This document shows, in pieces, positions 1 to 9,706 of a DNA stretch of 64,000 nucleotides. Location: contig VRMN01000017.1 of the NCBI GenBank assembly GCA_008690995.1, positions 186,001 to 250,000 on the forward strand, read 5' to 3'. Source of the DNA: Porphyridium purpureum (lineage: Eukaryota; Rhodophyta; Bangiophyceae; Porphyridiales; Porphyridiaceae). The notes beneath the pieces were generated by a model. It saw only the letters and a program-made list of their open reading frames with translations, ran no database searches and was not told the origin of the DNA. Every line of letters begins with the position of its first letter. Position 1 is the stretch's first letter. The translations under genes were made by a program, and so were the position numbers.

Positions 1-790
1 GGAATTCTTTGGACATAGCATCCAAAATTTCGATGAATTTTGTCCTTGGATGCCTTTTCACGAACTCAGATGCCTGCCCGGCCAACGTTAGGGGCAAAAT
101 GAGGCGGATATCGGAGTCTGACAGTGAATAAACGTGCTTAACTTCGAGAAGTTTGTCTCGCCAAACACGGAAGGGTACCTGCGCTTCGTCTCCCGAGTAC
201 ACGTGTTTCTCCAGTGCCTTGAGCACTCCACCGATCACGGCCGGGGGCACTGTTGCAGACGAGGACGCGGGTGCCTGACGAGAAGAGTGGGCACCATGGT
301 CTTCGCGTGGGGCGTAAATCGCGAAGTTTTCAGGGAGCGGGATGTTCGAGTCGAACACATCCCGTTGGACGGCGTACCTGGCAAACTGCATCGTTACGAA
401 CGGCCCGGCGGCACGCAAAGTTTCCAAAGTGACAATCTGATCGATAATCACCGACGCAAACTCATCCCGGGTGAGGTAGTCGCACGAGCGAAGAAGCCGG
501 TCCCAGTCCGGGTTTTCGGTTCTAATCGCTAGCCACGGATACTCGCCCGTCTCGTCGTCCTCGATGTCGACATACTTGCGAGGCTGCTGCCCGGCCACTT
601 GAAAAGTACCGGGGGCTCCCGATAGACGCGGGCTACTGCTCGTAGTGTGGTCCCCGCCCGTCGATGGCGCGCCGACTGGGTTGGCCGGGTCACTCGAAGT
701 GGGCGACGGGGAATCTCCAACGCGGCCGGGAGCACGCGATGCTCCACCGGCCGCTGCGCCGGAGCGCGTCCTTGGTCTATCCCTTGTCAT
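1..790 (-). mobile_element. LTR-retroelement Gag-like region, partial at window edge
   Basis: The minus strand is open from an ATG at 790 to the left edge, about 263 codons, so the frame continues outside the window. The first third is Ser/Pro/Gly-rich. The rest has Gag character: a segment with FRVWRDKLLEVKHVYSLSD, then ILPLTLAGQASEFVKRHP, then FIEILDAM. This helical order is typical of the capsid part of LTR retrotransposons. No zinc knuckle, protease or polymerase is visible because the element leaves the window. The visible part looks open. The family (Ty1/copia or Ty3/gypsy) cannot be decided here. The assignment rests on sequence pattern only. Confidence 0.55.
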
Positions 791-895
791 CCTTTGTTCG
801 AGTCAGATATGTGTATCCTGATTTCGAAATGTCCGATACAACACGTAGGAGCACGGCAACGTGCTCGTACTGATGTGAGGAGGGGAAGCGCTTGA

Positions 896-1124
896 TGTTA
901 TCCCACAAGCGTAGCCACGCAGTGGACACCCACGCAATGGCTCCCGGTGCAGAAATCAAAGTTGCTCTTGGCAATACTTATAAACTTCTTTTATGCTATC
1001 CACTCCTGCCGTCCCTTCTCCAGTCGCTCGTCCGAGCCCCGCGAAAACAGGGGCTTAAATAAACGTATGCAGTCTACTGCGACTAGTGACATCTTCGGTG
1101 CGAGTGAACACTACAGTTGCAACA
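896..1124 (-). repeat. Possible 5' LTR of the Gag-bearing element
   Basis: Read on the minus strand, this 229-bp segment starts TGTTGC and ends AACA, the usual inverted ends of an LTR. It holds TATA-like motifs (ATAAAAG and TATAAG near 980-996) and lies about 105 bases upstream of the Gag-like ATG. Against it, no clear TGG-type primer-binding site follows, and the partner LTR and target duplication lie outside the window. Confidence 0.25.
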
Positions 1125-1749
1125 CTCTATCTGTCGAAGCCGCAGGGTCTCACGGTAGAAGCGTATCCCAGCTGACGCCGCCACGTGCCTTTTGAGACGG
1201 AATGATGCTCGAACATCTGCTTGTCCTCGCACCTGGACCAATGCCCCCTTGTGCGAGCGTGCTGCAGGCCGGTAGCGTGTGCGCCCGCAGCCGCTTGGTG
1301 TGAAAAGGCAGCGCAATCGGTCGCCAGCCTGGGGAGAGCACAGACAATGAGATCCAGAAATAAGATTAGCGTTAAAGAAGTGCAGGAGTTCGAGATGCCA
1401 AATGGAGAAAATAGTAGGAGTCGTTTCACCCAGCCGCTGAAGCATATCCGGCTTTTCTGCCTGCCTGCGTAGTCCAATTCACGTTCTCCTCCCTGCTCGC
1501 TCCGGCGCATCGACTTGGCATACGTGCGCACGAATTGCGTGGCAAACCGAGTCTGCTAGCCCGGCGTTGCAGGCAGGCGCGGGCCACTTGGAAACCGCAC
1601 TTCATCATCAAAGCCATGCGCATATATTTACTTTGAATTCTGGGCTGCTGACAAGAAAAGAGACCGCAACTCAACAGCCTTCACGACAGCTCACTCGCAA
1701 AGAGCTCTTCATCCCCTCACATCGACATGCAGCCGACAGTCCTGCGCGC
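1125..1749. other. Spacer, no gene seen
   Basis: This holds the downstream side of the BspA-like gene and the outer flank of the possible LTR. Frames here are short and overlap on both strands with no recognisable domain. Confidence 0.4.
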
Positions 1750-3450
1750 TCAAGCGCAAGTCAACATCCTACAATCAAGAGAAAACCCGCACAGCAGCGC
1801 AGAATTATCACTGAAAGTGTCGCAAGAGTTCAGGTTTCCTACACTCCAACAAGAGAGGTCCTGGCCAAAAGCTCGAGCGTTCCTAAACAAAGAGCCCATG
1901 TCTGTCACACTGCTGACGTCCCAACCAGAAATATCCTGGTTGAACGCGGCGGCGCTCCGAAACATGGCATACATGTCTGTCACACCGCTGACGTCCCAAC
2001 CAGATATATCCTGGTTAAAGGCAGCGGCGTCAGAAAACATCAAGCGCATGTTTGTAGCACTGCTGACATCCCAACCAGAAATATCCTGGTTAAAAGAAGC
2101 GGCGAGCCAAAACATACCAGACATGTCTGTCACACTGCTGACGTCCCAACCAGAAATATCCTGGTTAAAAGAAACGGCGCCAGAAAACATGGATGTCATA
2201 TGTGTCACACTGCTGACGTCCCAAGCAGATAAATCCTGGTTAAAAGCAGCGGCGTCGGAGAACATATAGCGCATGTCTGTCACACTGCTGACATCCCAAC
2301 CAGAAATATCCTGGTTAAAAGAAGCAGCGCCCGAAAACATGGAGGACATACTTGTCACACTGCTGACGTCCCATCCAGAGATATCCTGGTTGAAGGATTT
2401 GGCACCACTGAACATGTCGGACATGCTTGCCACACTGCTGACATTCCAACCAGAAATGTCCTGGTCGAAGGAGGCGGCGCTCCAAAACATGCCTGACATG
2501 TCAGTCACACTGCTGACGTCCCAACCAGAAATATCCTGGTTGAAAGAAGCGCTGGCGGAAAACATGTAGGACATGTCTGTCGCACTGCTGACGTCCCAAC
2601 CAGATAGATTCTGGTTGAAAGAAGCAGTGAACGAAAACGCGTGGGACATGCCTCTCACACTGCTGACGTTCCAACCAGATATATCCTGATTAAAAGAAAC
2701 GGCGTCATAAAACATACTGCCCATGTCTCTGACACTGCTGACGTCCCAACCAGAAATATCCTGGTTAAAAGAAGCGGCTCCCAAAAACATACTGTGCGTG
2801 TTTGCGACCCTTGACAAGTTCCACGTACCAATCTCGCCATTGAAACTTGAAAAAGAAAACATGAAACTCAGATCTGTGACTGTGGGCGGCAAGTCGGCAG
2901 GAACACTCTTCAGCGACCTTATTCCAGAGAACGCCCCAGTCAGCTTGGTCAGGCCAAGCTCACCCCACGAAGCTACATTGGTTAAGCCATTGAGGAACCT
3001 GATTCCGCTCAGATCCCCCGAGACCACGACTCGATAGTTTCCCTGAACACTGTAAAAGTGATCACATGTTCCCGTGCTCGCGTAGTTCGCCACCGTTCCA
3101 TCGCCAAAATCGACCGCAACGTCCACAGGCCCCGCAGAAAACTCGAAGGATACTTCAGAAACGTCCTCGTACTCGAGCACCATTTCTTTCTGGGCTTCAA
3201 CAATCTCGACGTACACCTCACAGGGCTGCGCCGTGCACTCTGGGAACTCCCTAAGACATGCCGCCGAGACGGCAGCGCATGGAATCGCGCCTGCAGCGTC
3301 TGGAATCAGGCCGCGTGTTCCCTCCGCCATGCACGGGTTGGTCAGTTCGGTGCGCTGGCAAAGCACCTGCGCGACCGCTTTGAGCCACGAAGACAGAGCC
3401 GCGAACAGTGCGATGGATACAGCCCAAGCGAACGGAAACATCCGCGCCAT
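1750..3450 (-). CDS. Secreted BspA-like DUF285 repeat protein
   Basis: A 566-residue protein with a hydrophobic N-terminal signal-like segment (about residues 5-30), a Cys-containing region, then a PKD-like stretch (VDVAVDFGDGTVANY) and 14 tandem 25-residue repeats of the type MFSGAASFNQDISGWDVSSV. The repeats are the DUF285/BspA-like leucine-rich-type module (PF03382), known from bacterial surface proteins and expanded in some protists and algae. The protein ends with a short Cys-rich tail (CWSVGN, LLCGF, LDCRMLTC). No membrane anchor is visible, so it is probably secreted or wall-bound. The start is the ATG at 3450; a second Met follows three residues later. The function is not known and adhesion is only a guess. 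The near-identical repeats give long false frames on the opposite strand. Confidence 0.85.
   Translation of the reverse strand: MARMFPFAWAVSIALFAALSSWLKAVAQVLCQRTELTNPCMAEGTRGLIPDAAGAIPCAAVSAACLREFPECTAQPCEVYVEIVEAQKEMVLEYEDVSEVSFEFSAGPVDVAVDFGDGTVANYASTGTCDHFYSVQGNYRVVVSGDLSGIRFLNGLTNVASWGELGLTKLTGAFSGIRSLKSVPADLPPTVTDLSFMFSFSSFNGEIGTWNLSRVANTHSMFLGAASFNQDISGWDVSSVRDMGSMFYDAVSFNQDISGWNVSSVRGMSHAFSFTASFNQNLSGWDVSSATDMSYMFSASASFNQDISGWDVSSVTDMSGMFWSAASFDQDISGWNVSSVASMSDMFSGAKSFNQDISGWDVSSVTSMSSMFSGAASFNQDISGWDVSSVTDMRYMFSDAAAFNQDLSAWDVSSVTHMTSMFSGAVSFNQDISGWDVSSVTDMSGMFWLAASFNQDISGWDVSSATNMRLMFSDAAAFNQDISGWDVSGVTDMYAMFRSAAAFNQDISGWDVSSVTDMGSLFRNARAFGQDLSCWSVGNLNSCDTFSDNSALLCGFSLDCRMLTCA
1819..2868 (-). 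repeat. 75-bp tandem repeat inside the DUF285 gene (14 units)
   Basis: Fourteen in-frame units of 75 bp encode 25 residues each. The core (FNQDISGWDVSSV) is nearly invariant, while the first six residues of each unit (MFSGAA, MFWSAA, MFRSAA and so on) vary. The first and last units diverge most, which fits expansion from the middle. Confidence 0.85.
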
Positions 3451-3832
3451 TTCAGCTTCGTGCTTCGATATCCTTTACAAAGCCCGGCAGCGGCGCACCC
3501 GTGCCCAGATGCCGCTCGAAGCAGCAAATGCACTTTTCTGATGGATATGTTCAGTGGCGATTGCGTGCGGAAGCTGTCGTGCACCTACCACCTCTGCGTG
3601 ATGCTCGTTCCGTTCCGTACGACCGCTCCACCCAGTTTGTGTCTTCCACGAACGCGCGTCCATCCTGCTCGTGCCCGCCGGCCCATTTGTATACACGACT
3701 GCTCTCGACGACAGAACGCAAAATCTATCAGGTGGGATTGCATGTGGCCAAAATGATTGAGCCACCAGCGTCTGGCCACATCCACGACGAGTTGGTCGCA
3801 AGACCCTTGCACCTCGCCCATTCACGCCAGCA
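3451..3832. other. Spacer upstream of the DUF285 gene
   Basis: This is the putative 5' region of the minus-strand BspA-like gene. No coding frame or clear TATA box stands out. Confidence 0.3.
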
Positions 3833-4470
3833 CGTGTCCATTGCGCGCATCGCCAGCGCAAAATCAACCAAATGGCACGGTGTAAAGGGTGACAGCGCTC
3901 GCACCACACCACGGCGTGTTCATCGCGCGCATCGCCAACGCAAAATCAACCAACCAACCAGGCGAAGGTGAAGGCGGCGCCCGCTCCACACCATCGCGTA
4001 TCCATTGCGCGCATTGCCAGTGCAACATCAACCAACAAGGTGTAATGGTCGGCAGCGCTCGCGCCTCACCAGCGCGTGTCCATGGCACGCACCGCCAACG
4101 CAGAATCAACCAACTAACAGGACGAAAGGGAAGGCAGCACTCGCGCCACACCACGGCGTGTCCATTGCGCGCACCGCCAAAGCAAAATCAACCAACTGGC
4201 ACGGCGTAAAGGGTGGTAGCGCTCGCACCGTACCACGGCGTGTCCATTGCACGCACCGCCAACGCAGAATCAACCAACGAACACAGCGAAAAGGAAGGCA
4301 TCACTCGCGCCACACCACGGCGCGTCCAGTGCACGCATCGCGAACTCAACATCAACCAACAAACAGGATGAAAAGGAAAGCAGCGCTCGCGCCACGCCAG
4401 AGCGCATCTATTGCGCACATCGCCAGTGCAACACCAACTAACACGGTGTAATGGTCGGCAGCGTGTGCGC
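3833..4470. repeat. Minisatellite, about 8 units of 75-86 bp
   Basis: Degenerate tandem units contain CGTGTCCATTGCGCGCA, then CGCCAACGCAAAATCAACCA, then a variable A/G-rich part ending in GGCAGCGCTCGCGCC. About eight units start near 3834, 3919, 3999, 4074, 4159, 4239, 4322 and 4404. Units differ by substitutions and small indels. Frames across the array (RQRRINQ-like) are by-products of the repeat. Confidence 0.8.
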
Positions 4471-4877
4471 CACACCACTTCGTGCCTACCTTGTCTCTGC
4501 GCGCACACAGACAGACACACACATACAGACACACAGACACTTTACACCGAGGCGCGTTCCACGCACACGCCAATGCACGTCCACGACCGCATCAAGCACG
4601 ACGCGACCCGCCATTCAAAAAGAAGGTCGCAACACCGCGACGCATTATGTCACCGCTGATTCCACGCATGTGGCGAGCAGCGCGGAAAACAGCGCCGCGA
4701 ACACCGCGAGGAGCGGCCGTCGCCGCGGCGGCAATGCATGCCGGAATTGCCACAACACTACACACGGATCGGCGATACGTGCCACAGCACACGCGCGCGT
4801 TCCACACAACCGGCGGCACGCGCTCGCAACGCCAGATATTCAACTGTACCTCACCATCACCCACTGTACATTGATCC
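4471..4877. other. Low-complexity spacer with CA/GA-type repeats
   Basis: This contains a short ACACAGACAGACACACACAT microsatellite near 4505-4545 and GC-rich sequence. No gene is recognised. Confidence 0.4.
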
Positions 4878-4965
4878 GTTAAGCCATTAACCCATTAACC
4901 CATTAACCCATTAACCCATTAACCCATTAACCCATTAAGCTGTTAAGCTGTTAAGCCGGTAAGCC
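4878..4965. repeat. Octamer array (ATTAACCC and variants), 11 units
   Basis: Eleven contiguous 8-bp units: one GTTAAGCC, six exact ATTAACCC, then ATTAAGCT, GTTAAGCT, GTTAAGCC and GGTAAGCC. On the other strand the core reads GGGTTAAT. The exact centre and decayed flanks suggest a short tandem array eroding from its ends. It resembles an interstitial telomere-like tract, but the telomere repeat of this organism is not known from the window. Confidence 0.85.
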
Positions 4966-5727
4966 GTTTGGATTTGTGCGTGCGTGTGCGCGTGGGATTG
5001 TGATGTGAGGGCCTCTGCGCGATGGGATGCGCGACGCACAGGCGCGAGAACGAAGCGACGGCTGCGTTGGGGCGGCAGCAGCGCGCCGCAGGCAGCGGCG
5101 GGGTTCAGCTCGATGTACAACATGCGTGTATTTACGCACGCGCCTGTGAGCTCGTTGCTGGGGCTGCGGGAACCGGTCGTGGCGGCGCGCCTGCTCACCT
5201 GCGCGAGCCGCGCCCGTCAGCGCGGCGTGGAATGCACGTGACAATAATAGGCGGCTCGCAGAGCAGATATGCGCCGATGTCGTGCAATTCTTTGGTACGC
5301 ACGGCCCGCCTTGAGGCCAAGAATGCGTCACAAGAAATGCTGAAACGGACTTCCGCGCAGTTCCAGCTTGCGATGGCAGCTAGTCAGCAACTCTTCGGTT
5401 CTGCTGCCTACATGCCCAGCTGACTGCCATGACATTTGTCATTCAGTGCTGGACTGCTCATTTTGCTCCGTCGGAACGCAAAGTGCAGTCCTTGCGGCTG
5501 CGATGTTAGGTCGCCGCCGGTGGCTAGCGGGAGAATTCGCGCATGGCTCGCCTCTCAACGCCACCTTCTTTCGACATATCGCCGCCTTCTCGTCAACAAG
5601 CGGAGGCTCGCAGGTTATCCTCCTCGTCGGAATCCGTCTCGGTCCAGTGCGGGTCATCCACGTCGTCCGTCACCCTTCTGGCCTGCGCTCTTTGCTCCCA
5701 CCGCTGAGCCCACCACATATGCGAAAG
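4966..5727. other. Spacer, no gene seen
   Basis: GC-rich sequence lying downstream of the TMEM53-like gene. Several short frames exist on both strands, none with a recognisable domain. Confidence 0.35.
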
Positions 5728-6558
5728 TTAGCCGCGCAAAAAAAGCTCGACAGCGTCGCGATACTTGTCTGGCTCGTCCTTGAGCAGCGCGCAGTGCGGG
5801 CCCTCAAAGTCATCCACCCGCGTAAACGTCAGTCGCGCGCTATTGCCGGCGCGGGCCTGCTGCCGACGCAACCACGCGTCCACCTCGGAAAGAGGCACCA
5901 CGCGGTCGTTGCGGCCGTGCAGGCAAAGAACACGCAAGCGCGGCCGATTTAGATCACGCGGGCCCGTCCAGCGCCGCTCGAATACGAGGCGCAGGCTGCG
6001 CTCGCGCCGTGCCATGCCGCTCAGCGCCAAGTAGGATGTGACCGCACGCAAAACTAGCGGCCTGTCCGCTGTCTGGCGCGCGCACAGTCCCAACGCCACG
6101 GCCGATTCGATTACAGCGGCAGGCGAGATAGGACCCGGTGCCGAGTCTAGAATGAGACGGAGTCCGTCGCTGCCGCCAAACTGCTCGAGCTGGCGCGCAA
6201 AGCAGCGGTCGCGAAGCAGCTCGCACAAAAAGAAGAAGCCATTGTTACTAAACGCGTGGACAACCACACCGGCGTCGTGTTCATTGTCTCTCTCACTGTG
6301 CATGAGCTGTCGCATTCGGGCGCGGATCTGCTCGGCTTCAGTCTGTCGCGCACGGCTGAGCGGGCACAGCAGGCCCAGCGGAGACGGAGTGAACGCAAGA
6401 ATGATGTTTCTGCCCCTGACATCGCGGCCCGGCCGTTCCGCGTCCGTACCACGCGCAATGCTTTGATGCAAGCTCACGTACTTTTCCAAGTGGCGCGGTT
6501 GACACCCGAGCCAGCCGAGCAGCAGTGTGATCGGCCGCCGGAGCGGCGCAACGTTCAT
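5728..6558 (-). CDS. TMEM53/DUF829-like alpha/beta-hydrolase-fold protein
   Basis: A 276-residue protein with the layout of the TMEM53/DUF829 family (PF05705): an N-terminal strand TLLLGWLGCQPRHLEKY, a nucleophile-elbow-like HAFSNNG near residue 100, LDSAPG near 138, a late acid strand CLHGRNDRVVP, and a C-terminal His (GPHCALLKDEPDKY). These would supply Ser, Asp and His, though the substrate of the family is unknown. Animal members sit at the nuclear envelope; no clear membrane segment is seen here beyond the hydrophobic FLCEL region. The length matches the family (about 270-300). It starts at the ATG at 6558, only 37 bp from the stop of the bromodomain gene on the same strand. Confidence 0.75.
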   Translation of the reverse strand: MNVAPLRRPITLLLGWLGCQPRHLEKYVSLHQSIARGTDAERPGRDVRGRNIILAFTPSPLGLLCPLSRARQTEAEQIRARMRQLMHSERDNEHDAGVVVHAFSNNGFFFLCELLRDRCFARQLEQFGGSDGLRLILDSAPGPISPAAVIESAVALGLCARQTADRPLVLRAVTSYLALSGMARRERSLRLVFERRWTGPRDLNRPRLRVLCLHGRNDRVVPLSEVDAWLRRQQARAGNSARLTFTRVDDFEGPHCALLKDEPDKYRDAVELFLRG

Positions 6559-6595
6559 GGCGCGGTCAGTCAGTCAGACTTACCGTTCTTTCTCT

Positions 6596-8023
6596 TTACT
6601 TCGCGAATCCTTCAGACGTGTGGCGATCTGGCGCTTGATTGTCATTCAACAATGGCTCACTGGTATTCACGCTTGCAGCGTCGCGTCGCTCGGTGGCGTC
6701 ATGATGTGAAGCCGTCGCAGCGCGTATCTGGGAACCAGATAACGGCACGACCAACGAGCCGGGCGGTGCCGCCGAGCAAAGAATGAAGAGCCGCTGCTGG
6801 ATCTGATCCTCGAGATATCGCTCCGTGCTGCTAGGACGTGACGGCAGCACCTGTGAGAATTCGTTGCGTGAGTCACTGGCGCTCGATGCGCGGATTGCAC
6901 GCAGCTGTATGATCTTGACCATGTCTCGGTGATTTTCGTCCAGCACGCGATGGACCAGGTTGGTCTCAGCGGCGTTATTCGTGGACACATTTTCTAATAC
7001 AGACGGCTGCTGCGCCTTGCATTGTGTATCCGCGCTGGCGAAGCCTCGACCTTGCAAAAGGTCACGGCATAGTTGCGCTGCCGCCGGCGAGAATGAATGC
7101 GTGAACCCTTCCCGCAGGCGCAGTATACTCGCTGTCCCGGCTTCGGTTGTACCGGCGTGAGCGGCGTTCATTTTGGCCATGTCCAGAAGAACCGACATGG
7201 AGGGGTGCGCGGCCTGCGGTCGTGCGACTGCTTGTCTAATTTTTTGTTGCGCAGAGCGCAGCTCGTCAAACTCTGCAGTGACCTCGGCGCTGGACAAACT
7301 CAGCGATCCCTCCACCGCGCGGCGTTTCCGTGCGCCAAAGAAACCGAGTTGCTGTGCGCCTGACGCCTGCACTCCCGCGGGGGAGGCATTAGCTAGGCCG
7401 GACGCCCCGCCACCCGAGGTCGAGACCCCAGTGGCCTGAAGCTTCGCCACGAGCTGCGGGAAGCTTTGCTTCATGAGCGCCTTGAGCCGCTGCGCCTTTT
7501 TGTAGTAGTCCGAGCTGCTTGCATTGTACTTGCAGCAGTTGTTCCAAATCAGCTCCATATCGTCGCGCAGTTTTGCTGCGTCTGTATAATACGTTCCGCT
7601 CGCCAAACGCTCACGGAGCGTGCCCAGGTCCATCGGCGTCTCCACAATGCTCAAGTAGTCCGGCACCAAGTCGAGCGGCACAGGCTGCGTAAAGTACGAC
7701 GACTTGTCCCTCCTAATCATGCGATCCACCCACGCCAGGCCATATTTCCGCAACGGGTCGAAATGCGCGTATGGGTCCACTGCCACGTCGGGCGTTCCGG
7801 CGTCCGCATCGAGCGCCGCGCCGGGTGCCGCTGGACTGGACTCTGGCCCTGCGCCGGCCGTTTCATTATCTGTAAAGACGCTTCCATGGAAAGATGCGGG
7901 ACTTTGCGGATACAGGGGCGTGCCGCCACCTTGACTGCTACTACCACCCGCCAGCGCACTGCTACTCCCTCGATTTGGAGGTTTGCCCCGGGACTTGCCG
8001 CGGCTGGTTTGCGATGTTGGCAT
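6596..8023 (-). CDS. Bromodomain protein
   Basis: From the first in-frame ATG (8023) this is 475 residues. The frame stays open to 8107 with only a TTG start. A Ser/Gly-rich N-terminal region precedes one bromodomain at about residues 90-195: YFTQPVPLDLVPDYLSIV, then TPMDLGTLRERL, then IWNNCCKYNASSSDYY. It carries the acetyl-lysine-binding Asn in the KYNA motif and the PMDL/ZA-loop residues. The pattern resembles the BRD7/BRD9 class of chromatin readers. The C-terminal half has no recognised domain but is rich in charged helices and Ser. It probably acts in the nucleus in chromatin binding. A basic coiled-coil frame lies immediately upstream and may be its 5' exon or N-terminus. Confidence 0.85.
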   Translation of the reverse strand: MPTSQTSRGKSRGKPPNRGSSSALAGGSSSQGGGTPLYPQSPASFHGSVFTDNETAGAGPESSPAAPGAALDADAGTPDVAVDPYAHFDPLRKYGLAWVDRMIRRDKSSYFTQPVPLDLVPDYLSIVETPMDLGTLRERLASGTYYTDAAKLRDDMELIWNNCCKYNASSSDYYKKAQRLKALMKQSFPQLVAKLQATGVSTSGGGASGLANASPAGVQASGAQQLGFFGARKRRAVEGSLSLSSAEVTAEFDELRSAQQKIRQAVARPQAAHPSMSVLLDMAKMNAAHAGTTEAGTASILRLREGFTHSFSPAAAQLCRDLLQGRGFASADTQCKAQQPSVLENVSTNNAAETNLVHRVLDENHRDMVKIIQLRAIRASSASDSRNEFSQVLPSRPSSTERYLEDQIQQRLFILCSAAPPGSLVVPLSGSQIRAATASHHDATERRDAASVNTSEPLLNDNQAPDRHTSEGFAK

Positions 8024-8116
8024 GCTGGTGTGTACCGCCTCTGCTCTTTCCGGATCCGCTTGACTTCGTGGCTCCTTTCCGGCAAACAGCCACAGCGCGT
8101 GGGCCAAAAGCCGGCT

Positions 8117-8515
8117 TCAGTCTTCGCTTTCCTCGTCGTCCTGGTCTTCCACGACAACCCGTCTCCGCTTGCGCGACGCGAGAGGCGACGGCTGCGGTGC
8201 TGTCTGAGGAAGCGGCGCTCGTGACGCCGCGGAGTCCAGCCGCGCGTCTGACGCAGCACTTTTGCAGGACGTCGAAGGCTCTGCGCGGTTCTGCGCCGTC
8301 TTCTGCAGATGCTGCTCAAACCTGAGCTCCTTCTGGCGCCTCCACAGCTCCTCCTCCAGCCTCTCACGGAGCTCGATCTCGCCGGCGCGCGCCTGCTCGC
8401 TCAACCGCAATACCTCGCTCAAATCGCGCGACGCGTTATAGTACACCACTTCCGCTTCTGTCTCACATCGCCGCTCGGGCGCTACCGACGTTCCACCCTT
8501 CCTGCGTCGTCCCAT
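8117..8515 (-). CDS. Small basic coiled-coil frame upstream of the bromodomain gene
   Basis: A 132-residue frame from an ATG at 8515. It begins MGRRRKGG, has a predicted coiled coil (residues about 30-70, with IELRERLEEELWRRQKELRF), and ends with a nuclear-localisation-like RKRRRV followed by an acidic tail (EDQDDEESED). It stops nine bases before the open frame that leads into the bromodomain protein. I do not recognise the family. The nuclear signal and the position suggest either a separate small nuclear protein or the true N-terminus of the bromodomain protein, joined by a small intron. An exact splice pair could not be settled by eye. Confidence 0.5.
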   Translation of the reverse strand: MGRRRKGGTSVAPERRCETEAEVVYYNASRDLSEVLRLSEQARAGEIELRERLEEELWRRQKELRFEQHLQKTAQNRAEPSTSCKSAASDARLDSAASRAPLPQTAPQPSPLASRKRRRVVVEDQDDEESED

Positions 8516-8519
8516 CCAC

Positions 8520-8585
8520 CATCACCGTCCATACATCCGCCTCCTCTCTCTTCTCTCTTCTCTCTTCTCTTCTGTCGCGTTCAGA
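8520..8585 (-). promoter_or_regulatory. GA-rich tract upstream of the coiled-coil frame
   Basis: Read on the minus strand this is an AGAAGAGAAGAGAGAAGAGA-type purine run directly before the ATG at 8515. Similar runs precede several other genes in the window, so it may be a promoter or 5'-UTR element. Confidence 0.35.
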
Positions 8586-9706
8586 AATGGGGACTTTTCG
8601 TAACGCTACCAAGTGCGATCAGATCTATGCGCGACTGTGCGAGAGAGATGTGACACGGCTGCGCAGGGCGCAGCGCAGATGGCGTTGCGGTGCTGCGGTA
8701 AACCGGTCTGCGTCGGACACTCCGCAGAGCGGCGGTCTAAATCTACCAAGCAGGCACTTTATGTTCGTGGCTGCGTTCTGCAGCACTCCCGCTTGCGCCA
8801 ATACTGCCGCTCGACGTCACTTCACTCTGCCGCTGACCACGGAACGCGCTCACGCACCGGCGCATTGTTTATTTATTCGTTTGAGAAACAGGCTTGAATG
8901 CCAAAGACCTCAACCGCCAGCTTGCGCCATGTGAAAACGATAGACTAAATGCGTTCCGAGAACTCCAAACTCAGAATACGCGCGTTCCACCGTCGCGGAC
9001 CGCACAGTTAGGCATCGCCCACCGTCTGCGCGTGCACCACTCACCTCACTTGCGCTGCTTTGCACGGCATTTCGCCACCAGCGCGCGTTCCACGAAAAGC
9101 AGAGTGCAGGGGCACAGCATCAAGCACGAAGGCGGCGCGCTTCTTCCTAGCCAGAAAGCCGCGAGCGCAGCGCGATGCCGACTCAGCCCTCCTTGCCCGA
9201 GCGCCGGCGGATATCCACTCGAACCAACTGCTTCATTTTCGCATACCAGAATTCATGACTTGCGGCGCTCGCTGTATACCCTACAGCCGCGAGACGACAC
9301 AAGCGGTCTTCATCACCAGCCCGCGAACAGCATATCAGACCAAGCCATCCTCACCACACCGCCACACAACAGCCTCCTCCGTCTGGGTTGAGAAGGGAAC
9401 CTGCTGGTGGCGATGGTCGGCTGAGCGGCAAGAGCGATGGAGAACATATGCGTTTGGGGGTTTCAGCCGCGCACAAAGCTTGGCGCGCAGAGAGCGCGAA
9501 CGCGGCGGCTGTTGGTACGGAGTGCGAGCTGGAATAAGTTATGCACGCTGAGAAACTTGATCGACTTGGTCGTTGCATTGCAGGTTGACCATCTGTCGGA
9601 GCAAGGTTTCCGAACTATTCGTTGCCGGTTCCTTATCGGTTCGGTTTATGCCGCGGTAAACCGAAAAGGGATGTGGGAGGTACAGTGCGCAGAGACGCGC
9701 TGTGTT
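8586..9706. other. Spacer, no convincing gene
   Basis: Short overlapping frames on both strands without domains. It contains a perfect 8-bp inverted repeat, TCGGTTTA (9641-9648) and TAAACCGA (9657-9664), with an 8-base loop. Confidence 0.35.

Noticed and set aside
1567-2840. Long plus-strand frames made of repeated LLTSQPEISWLK units.
   Set aside because: They are the complement of the 75-bp DUF285 repeats. Frame length comes from the repeat, and the minus-strand protein has a signal peptide and a recognised module.
3833-4470. Possible CRISPR array.
   Set aside because: Units are 75-86 bp, imperfect, with no short exact repeats or unique spacers, in a eukaryotic genome.
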